Positions 16,224-25,598 of a DNA stretch of 64,000 nucleotides are shown one piece after another. The stretch's first letter is position 1. Every line of letters begins with the position of its first letter. The stretch covers positions 1 to 64,000 of the forward strand of contig JAJEFK010000012.1 of the NCBI GenBank assembly GCA_022820505.1, read 5' to 3'. Below the pieces are notes generated by a model. The model was not told the DNA's origin. It worked only from the letters and a program-made list of their open reading frames with translations, and made no database searches. The position numbers and the translations under genes are program-made. This DNA is from Acidimicrobiia bacterium. GTDB taxonomy: Bacteria; Actinomycetota; Acidimicrobiia; Acidimicrobiales; Poriferisodalaceae.

Positions 16224-18143
16224 ATGCAGTCGATGGCATCCGCACACGGCGCGATGGGGCACGACCCAGCCGGTGTGGAAGGACGTCACATAGCGCCAGG
16301 CACCGTCCGTCGGGCAGCGGCCCTGGCACGGCCGTACCGGATGATGCTGTCGGGATTCCTCGCAGCGCAACTGCTCGGAGCGCTGGCGTTCCTGGTGCCG
16401 CCGATCCTGTTCGGGCGCATCATCGACGAGGCCATTCCGGCGGGAGACCGGTGGCAGCTCAACGTGCTGGCAGCGATCATCGTGGCGGCGGCGTTCTGCG
16501 AGGCCGGCCTGTCGTTCATCGAGCGCTGGTGGTCGGCGCGCATCGGGGAAGGGCTGATCTTCGATCTGCGAGTCAGCCTGTATGACCATGTGCAGCGGAT
16601 GCCGATCGCGTTCTTCACCCATGTGCAGACTGGCTCGCTGATCAGCCGGATGAACAACGACGTCATCGGCGCCCAGCGGGCGTTCACCGGCACGCTCAGC
16701 TCGGTGGTGTCGAACACGATCGTGCTCGCCACGACGCTCGTGGCCATGCTGGCGCTCGAGTGGCGCCTGACGCTGCTCGCGCTGGCGCTGCTGCCGGTGT
16801 TCATCGCACCGACGAAGCGAGTGGGCCGGCGCCTGCAAGCGTTGACGCGCCAGAGCATGGAGCACAACGCAGCGATGAACACCGTGATGACCGAGCGCTT
16901 GAACGTGGCCGGCGCGCTGCTGGTCAAGCTGTTCGGACGGCATGACATCGAGCGGGCTGGATTCAGCCGCTCAGCGCGGACCGTGCGCGACATCGGTGTG
17001 CGCAGCGCGCTCTACGGGCGAGCGTTCTTCATCGGTCTCAGCCTGGTGGGGGCCGTCGGGGCCGCGATGCTGTACTGGGTCGGCGCGCATCTGGTGATTT
17101 CCGGCGCGCTCACGGTGGGGACGCTGGTGGCCATGGGGCTGATGGTCGTGCGGATCTACATGCCGCTGACCAGCCTCACGAACGCCCGGGTCGACGTGAT
17201 GACAGCGCTGGTCTCGTTCGAGCGCGTGTTCGCGGTGCTCGACCTGCCGAACCCGATTGCCGATCGCTCAAACGCCGTCGATCTCGACTCCGTGGACGGG
17301 CGGATCGAGCTGCGGGAGGTGACCTTCACCTACCCCGCTGCCGACAGCGAGATGCTGCTTGAACTGGGCGGAGCACCTGCGACGCCCCAGCAGCACAGCG
17401 GAGCACCCGCGACGCCCCAGCAGCACAGCGACACTGCGGGGGGACCGGTGCTCGACAGGGTGTCCGCCGTCATCGAGCCGGGTCAGACGGTTGCCCTCGT
17501 CGGGCCGTCGGGCGCCGGCAAGACGACCCTTGCCGCCCTCATTGCCCGGCTGTACGACGTCGACGGCGGTGCTGTGTCCATCGACGGGCACGACGTGCGC
17601 GACGTCACGTCAGCATCGCTGCGATCTCACATCGGCGTCGTCTCCCAGGATCCGCACCTGTTCCACGACACCATCGCCGCCAACCTGCGCTATGCGCGAC
17701 CGAGCGCGACCGACGAGGAGCTCGCAGCGGCTTGCCGGGCGGCGCACATCGACGAGCTGATCGAGAGCCTGCCCGAGGGCGCCGACACTGTCGTGGGCGA
17801 GCGCGGCTACCGACTCTCCGGCGGCGAGAAGCAGCGTCTCGCGATTGCGCGCGTGCTGCTGAAGCGTCCGGCGATCGTGGTGCTCGACGAGGCCACGAGT
17901 CACCTCGACAGCGAGAACGAGGCGCTGGTGCAGAGCGCGCTCGCGACGGCGCTTGCCGGTCGCACCGCGCTGGTCATCGCGCACCGTCTGTCAACCATCA
18001 CCGACGCCGACCAGATACTGGTACTCGATCACGGCCGGCTCGTTGAGCAGGGTCGCCATCTCGATCTGCTCGCTGCAGACGGTCTCTACGCCGACCTGTA
18101 CCGCACCCTGGTAGGCGCTGATGAGCCTGCTGGTGTCAGCTGA
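16224..18143 (+). CDS. ABC exporter, fused membrane and ATPase domains
   Basis: 639 residues. The N-terminal six-helix type I exporter domain (about 30-330) contains the usual F-F-x-x-x-x-T-G-x-[IL]-x-[SN]-R coupling segment (AFFTHVQTGSLISRMNNDV). The nucleotide-binding domain has Walker A GPSGAGKTT (about 431), Q-loop VVSQDPHLF, signature LSGGEKQR (about 531), Walker B VVLDEATSHLD and the H-loop His (IAHRLST). The substrate is unknown; the family exports lipids, peptides or drugs. It presumably works as a homodimer or with a partner elsewhere. Oddity: a tandem 10-residue insertion (GAPATPQQHS twice) just before Walker A. VanY-like peptidase starts inside its last codons. Confidence 0.9.
   Translation: MQSMASAHGAMGHDPAGVEGRHIAPGTVRRAAALARPYRMMLSGFLAAQLLGALAFLVPPILFGRIIDEAIPAGDRWQLNVLAAIIVAAAFCEAGLSFIERWWSARIGEGLIFDLRVSLYDHVQRMPIAFFTHVQTGSLISRMNNDVIGAQRAFTGTLSSVVSNTIVLATTLVAMLALEWRLTLLALALLPVFIAPTKRVGRRLQALTRQSMEHNAAMNTVMTERLNVAGALLVKLFGRHDIERAGFSRSARTVRDIGVRSALYGRAFFIGLSLVGAVGAAMLYWVGAHLVISGALTVGTLVAMGLMVVRIYMPLTSLTNARVDVMTALVSFERVFAVLDLPNPIADRSNAVDLDSVDGRIELREVTFTYPAADSEMLLELGGAPATPQQHSGAPATPQQHSDTAGGPVLDRVSAVIEPGQTVALVGPSGAGKTTLAALIARLYDVDGGAVSIDGHDVRDVTSASLRSHIGVVSQDPHLFHDTIAANLRYARPSATDEELAAACRAAHIDELIESLPEGADTVVGERGYRLSGGEKQRLAIARVLLKRPAIVVLDEATSHLDSENEALVQSALATALAGRTALVIAHRLSTITDADQILVLDHGRLVEQGRHLDLLAADGLYADLYRTLVGADEPAGVS
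17370..17429 (+). repeat. Tandem 30-bp duplication within the ABC exporter gene
   Basis: Two adjacent 30-bp units (17370-17399 and 17400-17429) differ at one base (acctgc versus acccgc). They encode GGAPATPQQHS-GAPATPQQHS in a loop between the A-loop strand and Walker A. The repeat keeps the frame. Confidence 0.9.
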
Positions 18144-19020
18144 GATTCCCTCCTCACGCCGGCGGCGCTGCCGCTGGGCGATTGCCGCTCTGGCACTCGG
18201 TCTGACGACCCTTGTCTTCCCCCGCCCGCTCGGGGCAGCAGTCGCCGAGTCGAACGCCTGGATCAGCGAGCCGATCATCGGGCCATGGGCGCCTCCGCCT
18301 GCTCTCGACGAGCCCGTGTCGCGCTGGCAGGAGCCAGCGCCCGCCGGTGTCGACTCGCTGTCGTTCCCGCACTTCACCGGGCCGGAGTTCAATGAGCTGT
18401 TCACCACGACAGCGCTGCCGAACCTGTCGCCGCTCTCGGCCTCGCCGACGATCACCGATTCGGCCGAGACGGACCAGCAGATCCGTACCGAGGCCATCGA
18501 ACGCGGTTACCAGCGCCGGCCCCTGCCGGCCGACTACGCGCTGCTGCGCCTCATCGACGATGGCCTGGCGCTGCAGCGTCCCGCCGCCGCGGCATGGCTG
18601 GCCCTGGAGCAGGAAGCTGCCGAGCACGGCTTCGAGCTGGAGCTCAAATCGGCGTACCGGGGGCACCGTTACCAGCGAGCGGTGTTCTTGCGCCCGCTCG
18701 AAACGCCGTATGAGCTCGAGGACTTGGCGGAGCGCTTGAAGATGTCGGCGCCGCCGGGTTACTCCAAGCACCACACGGGATACGCGATCGACATCGGACA
18801 AGCCGGGCACGCCCACTTCGGCTCTTCGCCCGCCTACGAGTGGATCTCGGCCGACAACTTCGCAATCGCCAAGAAGCACGGCTGGATCCCGAGCTACCCG
18901 CCTGATGGGGGTCGGCAGGGCCCGGTGCCCGAGCCATGGGAGTTCACCTATGTCGGCGTCGAGGCGATCCTGTGCTTCCACCAACCCCCCGCCAGCGACG
19001 ACCCTCTCTGCACCAGCTAA
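18121..19020 (+). CDS. VanY-family (M15B) D-Ala-D-Ala carboxypeptidase-like protein
   Basis: 299 residues; the start overlaps the exporter gene by 23 bp with GGTAGG upstream. A basic N-terminus and a hydrophobic segment (about 18-40) form a signal peptide or anchor. The peptidase domain (about 115-285) has the SAYR substrate motif, the zinc motif SKHHTGYAID (matching SxHxxGxAxD) and a final EPWEFTYVG. In the family the last motif is normally EPWH, where His is the third zinc ligand; here it is Glu. The expected role is trimming peptidoglycan stem peptides outside the cell, if the altered site is active. Confidence 0.82.
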   Translation: MSLLVSAEIPSSRRRRCRWAIAALALGLTTLVFPRPLGAAVAESNAWISEPIIGPWAPPPALDEPVSRWQEPAPAGVDSLSFPHFTGPEFNELFTTTALPNLSPLSASPTITDSAETDQQIRTEAIERGYQRRPLPADYALLRLIDDGLALQRPAAAAWLALEQEAAEHGFELELKSAYRGHRYQRAVFLRPLETPYELEDLAERLKMSAPPGYSKHHTGYAIDIGQAGHAHFGSSPAYEWISADNFAIAKKHGWIPSYPPDGGRQGPVPEPWEFTYVGVEAILCFHQPPASDDPLCTS

Positions 19021-19057
19021 GTACCCGACCGCCCGGGAGCAGCACCACGTTGGCGAG

Positions 19058-19063
19058 TAGCGT
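19058..19063 (+). promoter_or_regulatory. Leaderless -10 box TAGCGT
   Basis: TAGCGT ends 7 nt before ATG 19071 and supports that start over frames extending into the VanY gene. Confidence 0.5.
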
Positions 19064-19070
19064 TCTGCGG

Positions 19071-20156
19071 ATGGCTGAGACTGCAACCGAGCGCCGTGAG
19101 GTCGATCCCGATCTCCTGAAGAAGCTCGCCTTCCAAGTGTGGACGTACAAGAAGGGCGAGATGGTGTCGGCGATGCTGCACATCGGCGACCAGCTCGGGC
19201 TGTTCGCAGCCCTCTCGGAGACCCAGCCCGCGACCAGCCACGATGTGGCGGAGGCGACCGGCCTCGCCGAGCGGTTGGTGCGAGAGTGGCTGTACGGCGT
19301 GGCCGCTGCCGGCCTCGTCGCCCACGACGACGGTGCCTTCTCGTTGTCGCCCGAGGCCGAGGCGCTGCTCGTCGATGAGGAGGGCTCGCTCCACTTCGCC
19401 ATGGGCGCCTTTCGCGGCGGGCTGGGCGACCAGGTCCTGGATCTGATCCTCGACTCGTTCCGCACCGGCATCGGCATGACCTACGAGCAGCAGGGTCCCC
19501 GGGCGGCGGCCGGCCTGGCCCGCACCACCGGGCCGTTCAGCCGCCAGAACCTCACGTCGGTGATTCTGGGAGGCCTCGACGGCGTCGTGGCCAAGCTGGA
19601 ACGCGGTGCCAAGGTGCTGGACGTGGGCTGCGGAGCGGGCGTGTCAGCCTGCTTGATCGCGCAGAAGTGGCCCAACACCGAGGTCGTCGGCTTCGATCCG
19701 TCAGCCATCGCCGTCCAGCAAGCACAGGAACGTGCTGAGGACGAGGGCCTGGAGAACACGACCTTCGTCGAGGCCGGCGCCGCCGACGTTCCCGCCACGG
19801 GCGACTTCGATCTGGCGCTTACGTTCGACTGCCTGCACGACATGCCCAGGCCCGACGACGCGTTGGATGCCATCCGGGCTGCGCTCGACGCAGACGGCAC
19901 GCTGCTCATCAAGGACATCCGCTCCAAGGGCGACTTCAACCTCGACCAGCGCAACCCGATGCTGGCCATGTTCTACGGCTTCTCCATCACGAGCTGCCTG
20001 CAGTCGGCGCTGAGCGAGCCGGGCGGCATGGGATTGGGCACGCTCGGTCTCTATCCCGACAAGGCCCGCGAGATGACTGCAGCCGCAGGCTTCACGCGCT
20101 TCACCGAGCACGACTTCAACGACGCCGCGAACCTCTACTACGAAGTCCGCCCCTGA
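19071..20156 (+). CDS. SAM-dependent methyltransferase with winged-helix N-terminus (Rv2258c-like)
   Basis: 361 residues. The N-terminal ~100 residues form a winged-helix dimerisation-type region (LGLFAALSE...ATGLAERLVREWLYGVAAAGLV), as in O-methyltransferase-like and Rv2258c-like proteins. The class I methyltransferase fold follows, with the SAM-binding VLDVGCGAGVSACL at about residue 182, the acidic ribose ligand in VVGFDPSA, and a DCLHDM strand. The small-molecule substrate is unknown. The 3' end overlaps the convergent permease gene by 19 bp. Confidence 0.85.
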   Translation: MAETATERREVDPDLLKKLAFQVWTYKKGEMVSAMLHIGDQLGLFAALSETQPATSHDVAEATGLAERLVREWLYGVAAAGLVAHDDGAFSLSPEAEALLVDEEGSLHFAMGAFRGGLGDQVLDLILDSFRTGIGMTYEQQGPRAAAGLARTTGPFSRQNLTSVILGGLDGVVAKLERGAKVLDVGCGAGVSACLIAQKWPNTEVVGFDPSAIAVQQAQERAEDEGLENTTFVEAGAADVPATGDFDLALTFDCLHDMPRPDDALDAIRAALDADGTLLIKDIRSKGDFNLDQRNPMLAMFYGFSITSCLQSALSEPGGMGLGTLGLYPDKAREMTAAAGFTRFTEHDFNDAANLYYEVRP

Positions 20157-21931
20157 CATCTCGGCCGTCGCGATCGTCGGCGGGCACCGGCATCGGAGAC
20201 GACCGCTGTCAGGATCTCCGCTTCGAGGTACTGCCGATGGCTGACGTGGCTCGCGTAGTGCCGCAGCAGCCGCAGCGCGGCATCACGCTCGATCGTGGTC
20301 TCCATGGTCTCGGCCTCAGGCTCCGCGAGCAGTGCGATGCGCTCTTCCAGGTTCTGCCCGTCGCTCGGCGCGCTCACGAACTCCAGCTCGATTCCTGACC
20401 GGATCCTTCCCAGCGCCACCCGCACTCGCCGCGCGCCATTCAGCGATCTCGACGATGCATGCTCGCTGAGGACGGCGAGCGCCTCCTCGGCTGCAGCTTC
20501 CAACCGTTCGACGCTGTATCCGTCACAACCCCGCCGCTCGGCGAAGTCCGTCACGAAGCGCCTCAACTCCGCCGTGCTGCGGGCGCTGAGCTCGACCTCC
20601 AAGCTCGCCCGGCGCCCTATGAGGCTGTTGAGGACGGCCGCGACCACCAGCACCAGGCTCCCGGCGGTCAGCCCGTTCTGTGACACGGCGTGCCACACGG
20701 TGTCCGGCGGAAACGACAGCACGCCGAATTCGACACACAGCCCTACTGCCAGCGGCAGCAGGATGACCAGCGCATCGCGCGTGCTTCGCAGGCGCTGCAC
20801 GGAGCTGATCACGACGCGCAGTACCAGCGGGATCAGGGCGACGACGACGTAGGCGGCCAGTATCGGACGCGGGATCGCCACGGCGACCGCCCGCAGCTTC
20901 GGGACAAACGCCGCCAGCAGGAAGAAGCAGCCGGCAATGGTGCCCATGCGGCGCGACGCGCATCGGGTCTGGTTGATGAAGGCAGGGCCGACGCCGGCAA
21001 TCGTGACCGGCAGCGACCCGGCGGCGCCCGACAGCATCGTTCCGACACCCATGCGCCAGTTGGCGCGCTGCACCTCGCGGAAATCGAGAGCACGAGATGT
21101 GCGCCACGAGACCATCTGCGTGTTCGACGAGATGCCCTGCATGCGAACGAGGATGGCGAACGACACGATCAGGAAGGAGGGCAGCATCGAGGCAAACGTG
21201 CCGTAATCGATGCCCCACCCCGGGCTGCTGCCGACATCCGCGAAGCCGATCCATGCAGCGTCAACGACAAGTTCGAAGTCGTAGGCACCCAGGCCGGCCG
21301 CGACGCCCAGCCCCACGGCCAGTCCGAGTGCCGGTCCCCAGATCCGCCACGGCCGTGGGCCCCACACCGAGATGAGCACGATGGTGACTGCCGTCCCCAC
21401 GACGCTCACCGGCACAAACCAGTCGAGGTCCTGCTCCACAGCGCTGCCGGCGTCGGCGAGCACCGGCACCAATGCCGCAAAAGCCAAGATCAGGACCGTG
21501 CCGCGCACCTGCGGCGTCACCAACCGTCGCAGATACGACATCCGCAGACCGATCACCACCTGGAACAGCCCGGAGACGACCACCAGTGCCGCCAGTGTCG
21601 CCGGACCCCCGCTCGCCAGCGCCAGAATGCAGAACGGCAGGCTGACGAGATCGACAGTGGCGACATAGAGGCTGTCGCTGCGCAGCCGTCCCAAGCGCAC
21701 GGTCAGTGCCAGCGTCGTGAGACCGCACACCACCATCGATGCCACGACGGCTCGTGCGGCCACTGCGTCGGATTCTCCGGCGAGCTGCACCACGAGTGCC
21801 GGCAGGATCGCCAGCGGCACAACCATCAGCAGCGCAAGCTGCCCGCCGAGGCCCGCGGCGATCCTCCGAGTCGGAGCCTCGTCAGGCTCGTAGGTCGGTG
21901 CCAGCGGGGCACCACCCGCAGTCACGCCCAT
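20138..21931 (-). CDS. NCS2-type (xanthine/uracil) permease with C-terminal anti-sigma-like ATPase domain
   Basis: 597 residues from ATG 21931. The first ~430 residues contain 12-14 hydrophobic helices, with the pattern of solute-carrier family 23 nucleobase permeases (SGLFQVVIGL..., NTQMVS..., GAAGSLPVTIAGVGPAFI near the NCS2 central motif). Residues ~440-560 are soluble and resemble an RsbW/SpoIIAB-type HATPase domain (ELRRFVTDFAERRGC...RLEAAAEEALAVL), followed by an acidic tail. This permease-regulator fusion is unusual. GTG 21925 sits 7 nt behind a TAGGGT box and may be the true, leaderless start. The substrate is not determinable. Confidence 0.8.
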   Translation of the reverse strand: MGVTAGGAPLAPTYEPDEAPTRRIAAGLGGQLALLMVVPLAILPALVVQLAGESDAVAARAVVASMVVCGLTTLALTVRLGRLRSDSLYVATVDLVSLPFCILALASGGPATLAALVVVSGLFQVVIGLRMSYLRRLVTPQVRGTVLILAFAALVPVLADAGSAVEQDLDWFVPVSVVGTAVTIVLISVWGPRPWRIWGPALGLAVGLGVAAGLGAYDFELVVDAAWIGFADVGSSPGWGIDYGTFASMLPSFLIVSFAILVRMQGISSNTQMVSWRTSRALDFREVQRANWRMGVGTMLSGAAGSLPVTIAGVGPAFINQTRCASRRMGTIAGCFFLLAAFVPKLRAVAVAIPRPILAAYVVVALIPLVLRVVISSVQRLRSTRDALVILLPLAVGLCVEFGVLSFPPDTVWHAVSQNGLTAGSLVLVVAAVLNSLIGRRASLEVELSARSTAELRRFVTDFAERRGCDGYSVERLEAAAEEALAVLSEHASSRSLNGARRVRVALGRIRSGIELEFVSAPSDGQNLEERIALLAEPEAETMETTIERDAALRLLRHYASHVSHRQYLEAEILTAVVSDAGARRRSRRPRCQGRTS

Positions 21932-21932
21932 G

Positions 21933-21938
21933 ACCCTA
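21933..21938 (-). promoter_or_regulatory. -10 box TAGGGT for the permease gene
   Basis: TAGGGT on the minus strand lies 1 nt from ATG 21931 but 7 nt from GTG 21925. The second spacing fits the leaderless pattern in this window. Confidence 0.45.
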
Positions 21939-22024
21939 GTAACCACAACTATCCGCGGGCTTGGCTGAGAATCCGGCGGGACGGCGCGCGGCGCGGCTCC
22001 GGGAGTGAACCCGGGGTGAGCCTC

Positions 22025-22030
22025 TAGATT
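22025..22030 (+). promoter_or_regulatory. Probable -10 box TAGATT for aconitase
   Basis: TAGATT on the plus strand would give a leader of about 77 nt before ATG 22114, which has its own AGGGAG ribosome site. Confidence 0.35.
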
Positions 22031-22113
22031 GAAACCCCGGCTGGCGGATGCTGTACCGCCGCTGCAGTTGCGCACACCTGCCGGCCGTTTCGCCCACGAA
22101 CAGGGAGTTGTCC

Positions 22114-24393
22114 ATGGCCGTTCACGCGAGTACGCCGATCGAGTTGATCGAAGGGGTGTACGCCGGGCTGGCCGACGCAGTGGCGTTCGGGCGTGAGCGC
22201 TTGGGCCGCGCGCTCACGCTGTCGGAGAAGATCCTGATCGCGCACCTCTCCCACCGTGAACAGGAACTCGAACGGGCCGTCTCCTACGTCGACCTGGCGC
22301 CCGATCGCGTCGCCATGCAGGACGCCACGGCACAGATGGCGTGGCTGCAGTTCATGACTGCCGGGCTGGACGAGGTGGCGGTGCCCACCACGACCCACTG
22401 CGACCATCTCATCCAAGCTCGCGAGGACGGCAAGCGCGATCTGCTCGCCGCTTCAGAGAACAACGAAGAGGTCTACGACTTTCTCGAGAGTGTGTGCGCC
22501 CGCTACGGCGCAGGGTTCTGGAAGCCCGGCAGCGGCATCATCCACCAGGTCGTGCTCGAGCAGTACGCCTTTCCGGGCGGGATGATGATCGGCACTGACA
22601 GCCACACGCCCAATGCCGGCGGGCTGGGCATGGTGGCAGTCGGCGTGGGCGGCGCCGATGCCGTCGACGTCATGACCGGCTTCGCCTGGAATGTGCGGTG
22701 GCCCAAGGTCATCGGTGTGCACCTCACCGGCGAGCTGTCCGGCTGGAGTGCGCCGAAGGACGTCATCCTGAAGGTGGCGGAGATCCTCACGGTCTCCGGC
22801 GGCACTGGGGCGATCGTGGAGTACTTCGGCCCCGGCGCCGAATCGCTCAGCGCCACCGGCAAAGGCACGATCTGCAACATGGGCGCCGAGATCGGGGCCA
22901 CCACATCGCTGTTCGGCTACGACGCCGCGATGGCCCGTTACCTGTCGGCCACCGGGCGCGCTGCGGTGGCCGCGGCGGCCGACGGGGTCGCCGAGCACCT
23001 GCGGCCCGACGACGAGGCGATGGCCGACCCTGGCGCCCACTACGACCAGGTCATCGAGATCGACCTGTCGCGGCTGCGGCCCCACATCAATGGTCCCCAC
23101 ACGCCCGACCTCGCCCGTGAGGTGTCCGCCCTGGGCGCGGAGGCCCAGGCCGAGGGCTGGCCGCTGCAGATCAGCGCCGCGCTCATCGGCAGCTGCACGA
23201 ACTCCAGCTACGAGGACATCACCCGGGCTGCCTCGATTGCCCGCGACGCCGCCGCCAAGGGGCTGCGGGCCCGGACACAGCTGCTGGTGACCCCCGGCTC
23301 GGAGCAGGTGCGGGCCACCATCGAGCGTGACGGGCTGCTCGCCGACTTCGAGGCGCTGGGCGCCACCGTGCTCGCCAACGCCTGCGGGCCCTGCATCGGC
23401 CAGTGGGACCGCTCCGGCGACGCGAACTACGTGCCCGGCCAGGCGAACGTGATCGTCACCTCCTACAACCGCAATTTCCCCAAGCGCAACGACGGCGATG
23501 CCGCCACGCTGGCATTCGTCACTTCGCCCGAGACCGTCATGGCACTGGCGTTGGCGGGAACGCTGGACTTCGATCCCGTGGACGGCGTGCTGCACACCGA
23601 CGCCGGGGAGCCGGTCACGCTGCCGACGCCGGTGGGCGTCGAGCTGCCGCCGGCCGGTTTCGATCCGGGCGAGAGCGGATTCGTGCCCCCGCCGGCCGAC
23701 CGGGGCAGCGTCGAGGTGCGGGTCTCGCCGACCTCGGACCGCCTGCAGGTGCTCGAGCCGTTCGAGGCGTGGGACGGCAACGATTACGCAGATCTCCCGG
23801 TGCTGGTCAAGGCCAAGGGCAAGTTCACCACCGACCACATCTCCATGGCCGGGCCGTGGCTTCGTTACCGGGGCCACCTCGAGAACATCTCGGGAAACCT
23901 GTACCTCGGTGCGGTGAATGCCTTCGACGGCTACGACGTGGGGCACGGCAAGAACCAGTTGACCGGCGAATCGCAGCCATACCCGGAGATCGCGAAGGCG
24001 TACCACGCCGCCGGCGTGAACTGGGTGGTGATCGGCGACCAGAACATGGGCGAGGGCTCGAGCCGCGAACACGCCGCCATGGAGCCGCGCTTCCGGGGCG
24101 GTCTGGTCGCGCTGTGCCGAAGCTTCGCCCGCATCCACGAAACCAATCTGAAGAAGCAGGGCATGCTGCCGCTCACGTTTGCGGACCCCGCCGACTACGA
24201 CCGCATAGATGAGGACGACCGGATCTCGGTGGTGGGGCTCGCCGATCTGGCGCCGGGCAGCCCGGTCACCGTCGAGGTGCGCAAACCGTCGGGTGACACG
24301 TTCTCATTCCAAGCCAACCACACGTTCAGCGACGACCAGGTCGAATGGTTCAAGGCGGGCTCGGCGCTCAACATCATCCGAGCCTCGCTCTGA
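22114..24393 (+). CDS. acn: Aconitate hydratase (mitochondrial-type)
   Basis: 759 residues, the length of the mitochondrial-type aconitases rather than the ~900-residue AcnA/IRP type. It shows the substrate motif [11 protein letters not shown] (about 166), the first cluster Cys in [12 protein letters not shown] (about 364), the other two in ACGPCIGQW (about 428), and the swivel-domain motifs NYDxxG-like [15 protein letters not shown] (about 647) and R-x-F-A-R-I-H-E-T-N. It isomerises citrate to isocitrate in the TCA cycle with a [4Fe-4S] cluster. ATG 22114 is preceded by AGGGAG. Citrate synthase lies 2.6 kb downstream. Confidence 0.95.
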   Translation: MAVHASTPIELIEGVYAGLADAVAFGRERLGRALTLSEKILIAHLSHREQELERAVSYVDLAPDRVAMQDATAQMAWLQFMTAGLDEVAVPTTTHCDHLIQAREDGKRDLLAASENNEEVYDFLESVCARYGAGFWKPGSGIIHQVVLEQYAFPGGMMIGTDSHTPNAGGLGMVAVGVGGADAVDVMTGFAWNVRWPKVIGVHLTGELSGWSAPKDVILKVAEILTVSGGTGAIVEYFGPGAESLSATGKGTICNMGAEIGATTSLFGYDAAMARYLSATGRAAVAAAADGVAEHLRPDDEAMADPGAHYDQVIEIDLSRLRPHINGPHTPDLAREVSALGAEAQAEGWPLQISAALIGSCTNSSYEDITRAASIARDAAAKGLRARTQLLVTPGSEQVRATIERDGLLADFEALGATVLANACGPCIGQWDRSGDANYVPGQANVIVTSYNRNFPKRNDGDAATLAFVTSPETVMALALAGTLDFDPVDGVLHTDAGEPVTLPTPVGVELPPAGFDPGESGFVPPPADRGSVEVRVSPTSDRLQVLEPFEAWDGNDYADLPVLVKAKGKFTTDHISMAGPWLRYRGHLENISGNLYLGAVNAFDGYDVGHGKNQLTGESQPYPEIAKAYHAAGVNWVVIGDQNMGEGSSREHAAMEPRFRGGLVALCRSFARIHETNLKKQGMLPLTFADPADYDRIDEDDRISVVGLADLAPGSPVTVEVRKPSGDTFSFQANHTFSDDQVEWFKAGSALNIIRASL

Positions 24394-24398
24394 CGCGA

Positions 24399-24429
24399 GG
24401 AAGCCGGCCCGGGGGGAGGGCCGGCTTCT
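24399..24429 (+). terminator. Rho-independent-type terminator after aconitase
   Basis: An 11-bp GC-rich stem (GAAGCCGGCCC at 24400-24410 with GGGCCGGCTTC at 24418-24428) around a 7-nt loop, followed by TTC, starts 6 nt after the aconitase stop. The U-tract is short. Confidence 0.75.
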
Positions 24430-24626
24430 TCGCTGAGGTCGCTGGGCGTGGGGGACGCTTTCGACCTATTGCCGGTCGGAGCGGGGGCTTCCGATCCGGC
24501 ACTCGCCCGCCTGGGTGGGGGGACACCGTGCGGCGGTGCGATATGTGGAGCGGTGTGGGGTAACCGCTCACGAGCAAATTACCGCGGGTCTCACTATCGG
24601 GCCAGCAGTTAGCGCAGATAGTTTCA

Positions 24627-24641
24627 ATCTCTTTTGGAGAT
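24627..24641 (+). promoter_or_regulatory. Dyad ATCTC-N5-GAGAT upstream of LysR gene
   Basis: A perfect inverted repeat with a 5-nt spacer sits 18-32 nt upstream of the -10 box of the LysR gene, where an autoregulatory site would be expected. Binding is inference. Confidence 0.35.
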
Positions 24642-24658
24642 GGTCTGCCGGCGGGCGC

Positions 24659-24664
24659 TAGCGT
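24659..24664 (+). promoter_or_regulatory. Leaderless -10 box TAGCGT
   Basis: TAGCGT ends 6 nt before ATG 24671 of the LysR regulator gene. Confidence 0.5.
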
Positions 24665-24670
24665 GGCCCC

Positions 24671-25588
24671 ATGGACCTGAAATACCTCGACGCCTTGGCT
24701 GCGGTTGCTGCACACGGCCGGTTCTCAGCAGCGGCGCGAGCGCTGCACACCGTGCAGTCGAACGTGTCCAGCCACGTAGCAAAACTGGAAGATGAGCTCG
24801 GCGCCGTGCTCGTGGATCGCGCCGCGGGGTCGTTGACGCCCGAGGGTGAGGTCGTGCTGGCCCGCACCAAGCGCATCAACGGCGAGATCGCAGCCATGCG
24901 GGCCGATGTGGCGTCGATGACGTCGCATGTCACCGGCGACGTGCATCTGGGCATCATCGGCACTCCCGGACGCTGGCTGCTGCCGCCGTTCCTCGATGAA
25001 CTGCGCCGGCAACACCCAGATGTCGACGCCACGGTGGTCGACGCCACGACTCTGGCGCTCACGCGCTTGCTCGAGGGCGGCGAACTCGATCTGGCCGTGG
25101 TGAACGCCCCGCTCGATCACGAGGAGCTCGTGGCCACGCCGCTGTTCGCCGAGGAGTTCGTGGTCATCGCCCCCACCGGGCATGCGCTTGCGGCACTCGG
25201 CGATCGTGAGGTGAGCTTCGCCGAACTCGAGCAGCACGAGCTGCTGCTCGGACCGCCTGGCTCGGTGATGCGCATGCTCATCGATTCGGCTGCGGCACGG
25301 CGCGGCGTGGCATTGCGGACGATGGCACAGCTCGACGGCATCCGGCTCACCGCCACCCTCGCGTTCCAGGGTTACGGGCCGGCCATCGTGCCCATCACCT
25401 CCATCCCCGTCTGGACCGACCGGGGCGACTGGAGCGTGCTGACGGTTGCGGACCTGCCTCCTCGCCAGGTGGCGCTGGCCATCCGTCGCCGCGGGATGCT
25501 GTCGGCGCCGGCGGCAGCGGCCCGCGACATGCTGCGCTCGGTGATACGCAGCGTGTCCCGTCGTATCCCCGGCGTCACCGCGACGTAG
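24671..25588 (+). CDS. LysR-family transcriptional regulator
   Basis: 305 residues. The N-terminal winged helix-turn-helix (about 1-60: FSAAARALHTVQSNVSSHVAKLEDELGAVLVDRAAG) is typical of LysR proteins, and a periplasmic-binding-like effector domain (about 90-290) follows. It lies 10 nt ahead of the acyl-CoA carboxylase subunit gene on the same strand, so it may control that gene. The effector is unknown. Confidence 0.9.
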   Translation: MDLKYLDALAAVAAHGRFSAAARALHTVQSNVSSHVAKLEDELGAVLVDRAAGSLTPEGEVVLARTKRINGEIAAMRADVASMTSHVTGDVHLGIIGTPGRWLLPPFLDELRRQHPDVDATVVDATTLALTRLLEGGELDLAVVNAPLDHEELVATPLFAEEFVVIAPTGHALAALGDREVSFAELEQHELLLGPPGSVMRMLIDSAAARRGVALRTMAQLDGIRLTATLAFQGYGPAIVPITSIPVWTDRGDWSVLTVADLPPRQVALAIRRRGMLSAPAAAARDMLRSVIRSVSRRIPGVTAT

Positions 25589-25591
25589 CCT
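25586..25591 (+). promoter_or_regulatory. Leaderless -10 box TAGCCT overlapping the LysR stop codon
   Basis: TAGCCT includes the TAG stop of the LysR gene and ends 7 nt before GTG 25599 of the carboxyltransferase gene, so that gene may have its own promoter. Confidence 0.4.
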
Positions 25592-25598
25592 CACCACA

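Noticed and set aside
22453-24138. A 561-codon minus-strand open frame over aconitase
   Set aside because: It is an antisense shadow of a clear aconitase gene and has no recognisable domain.
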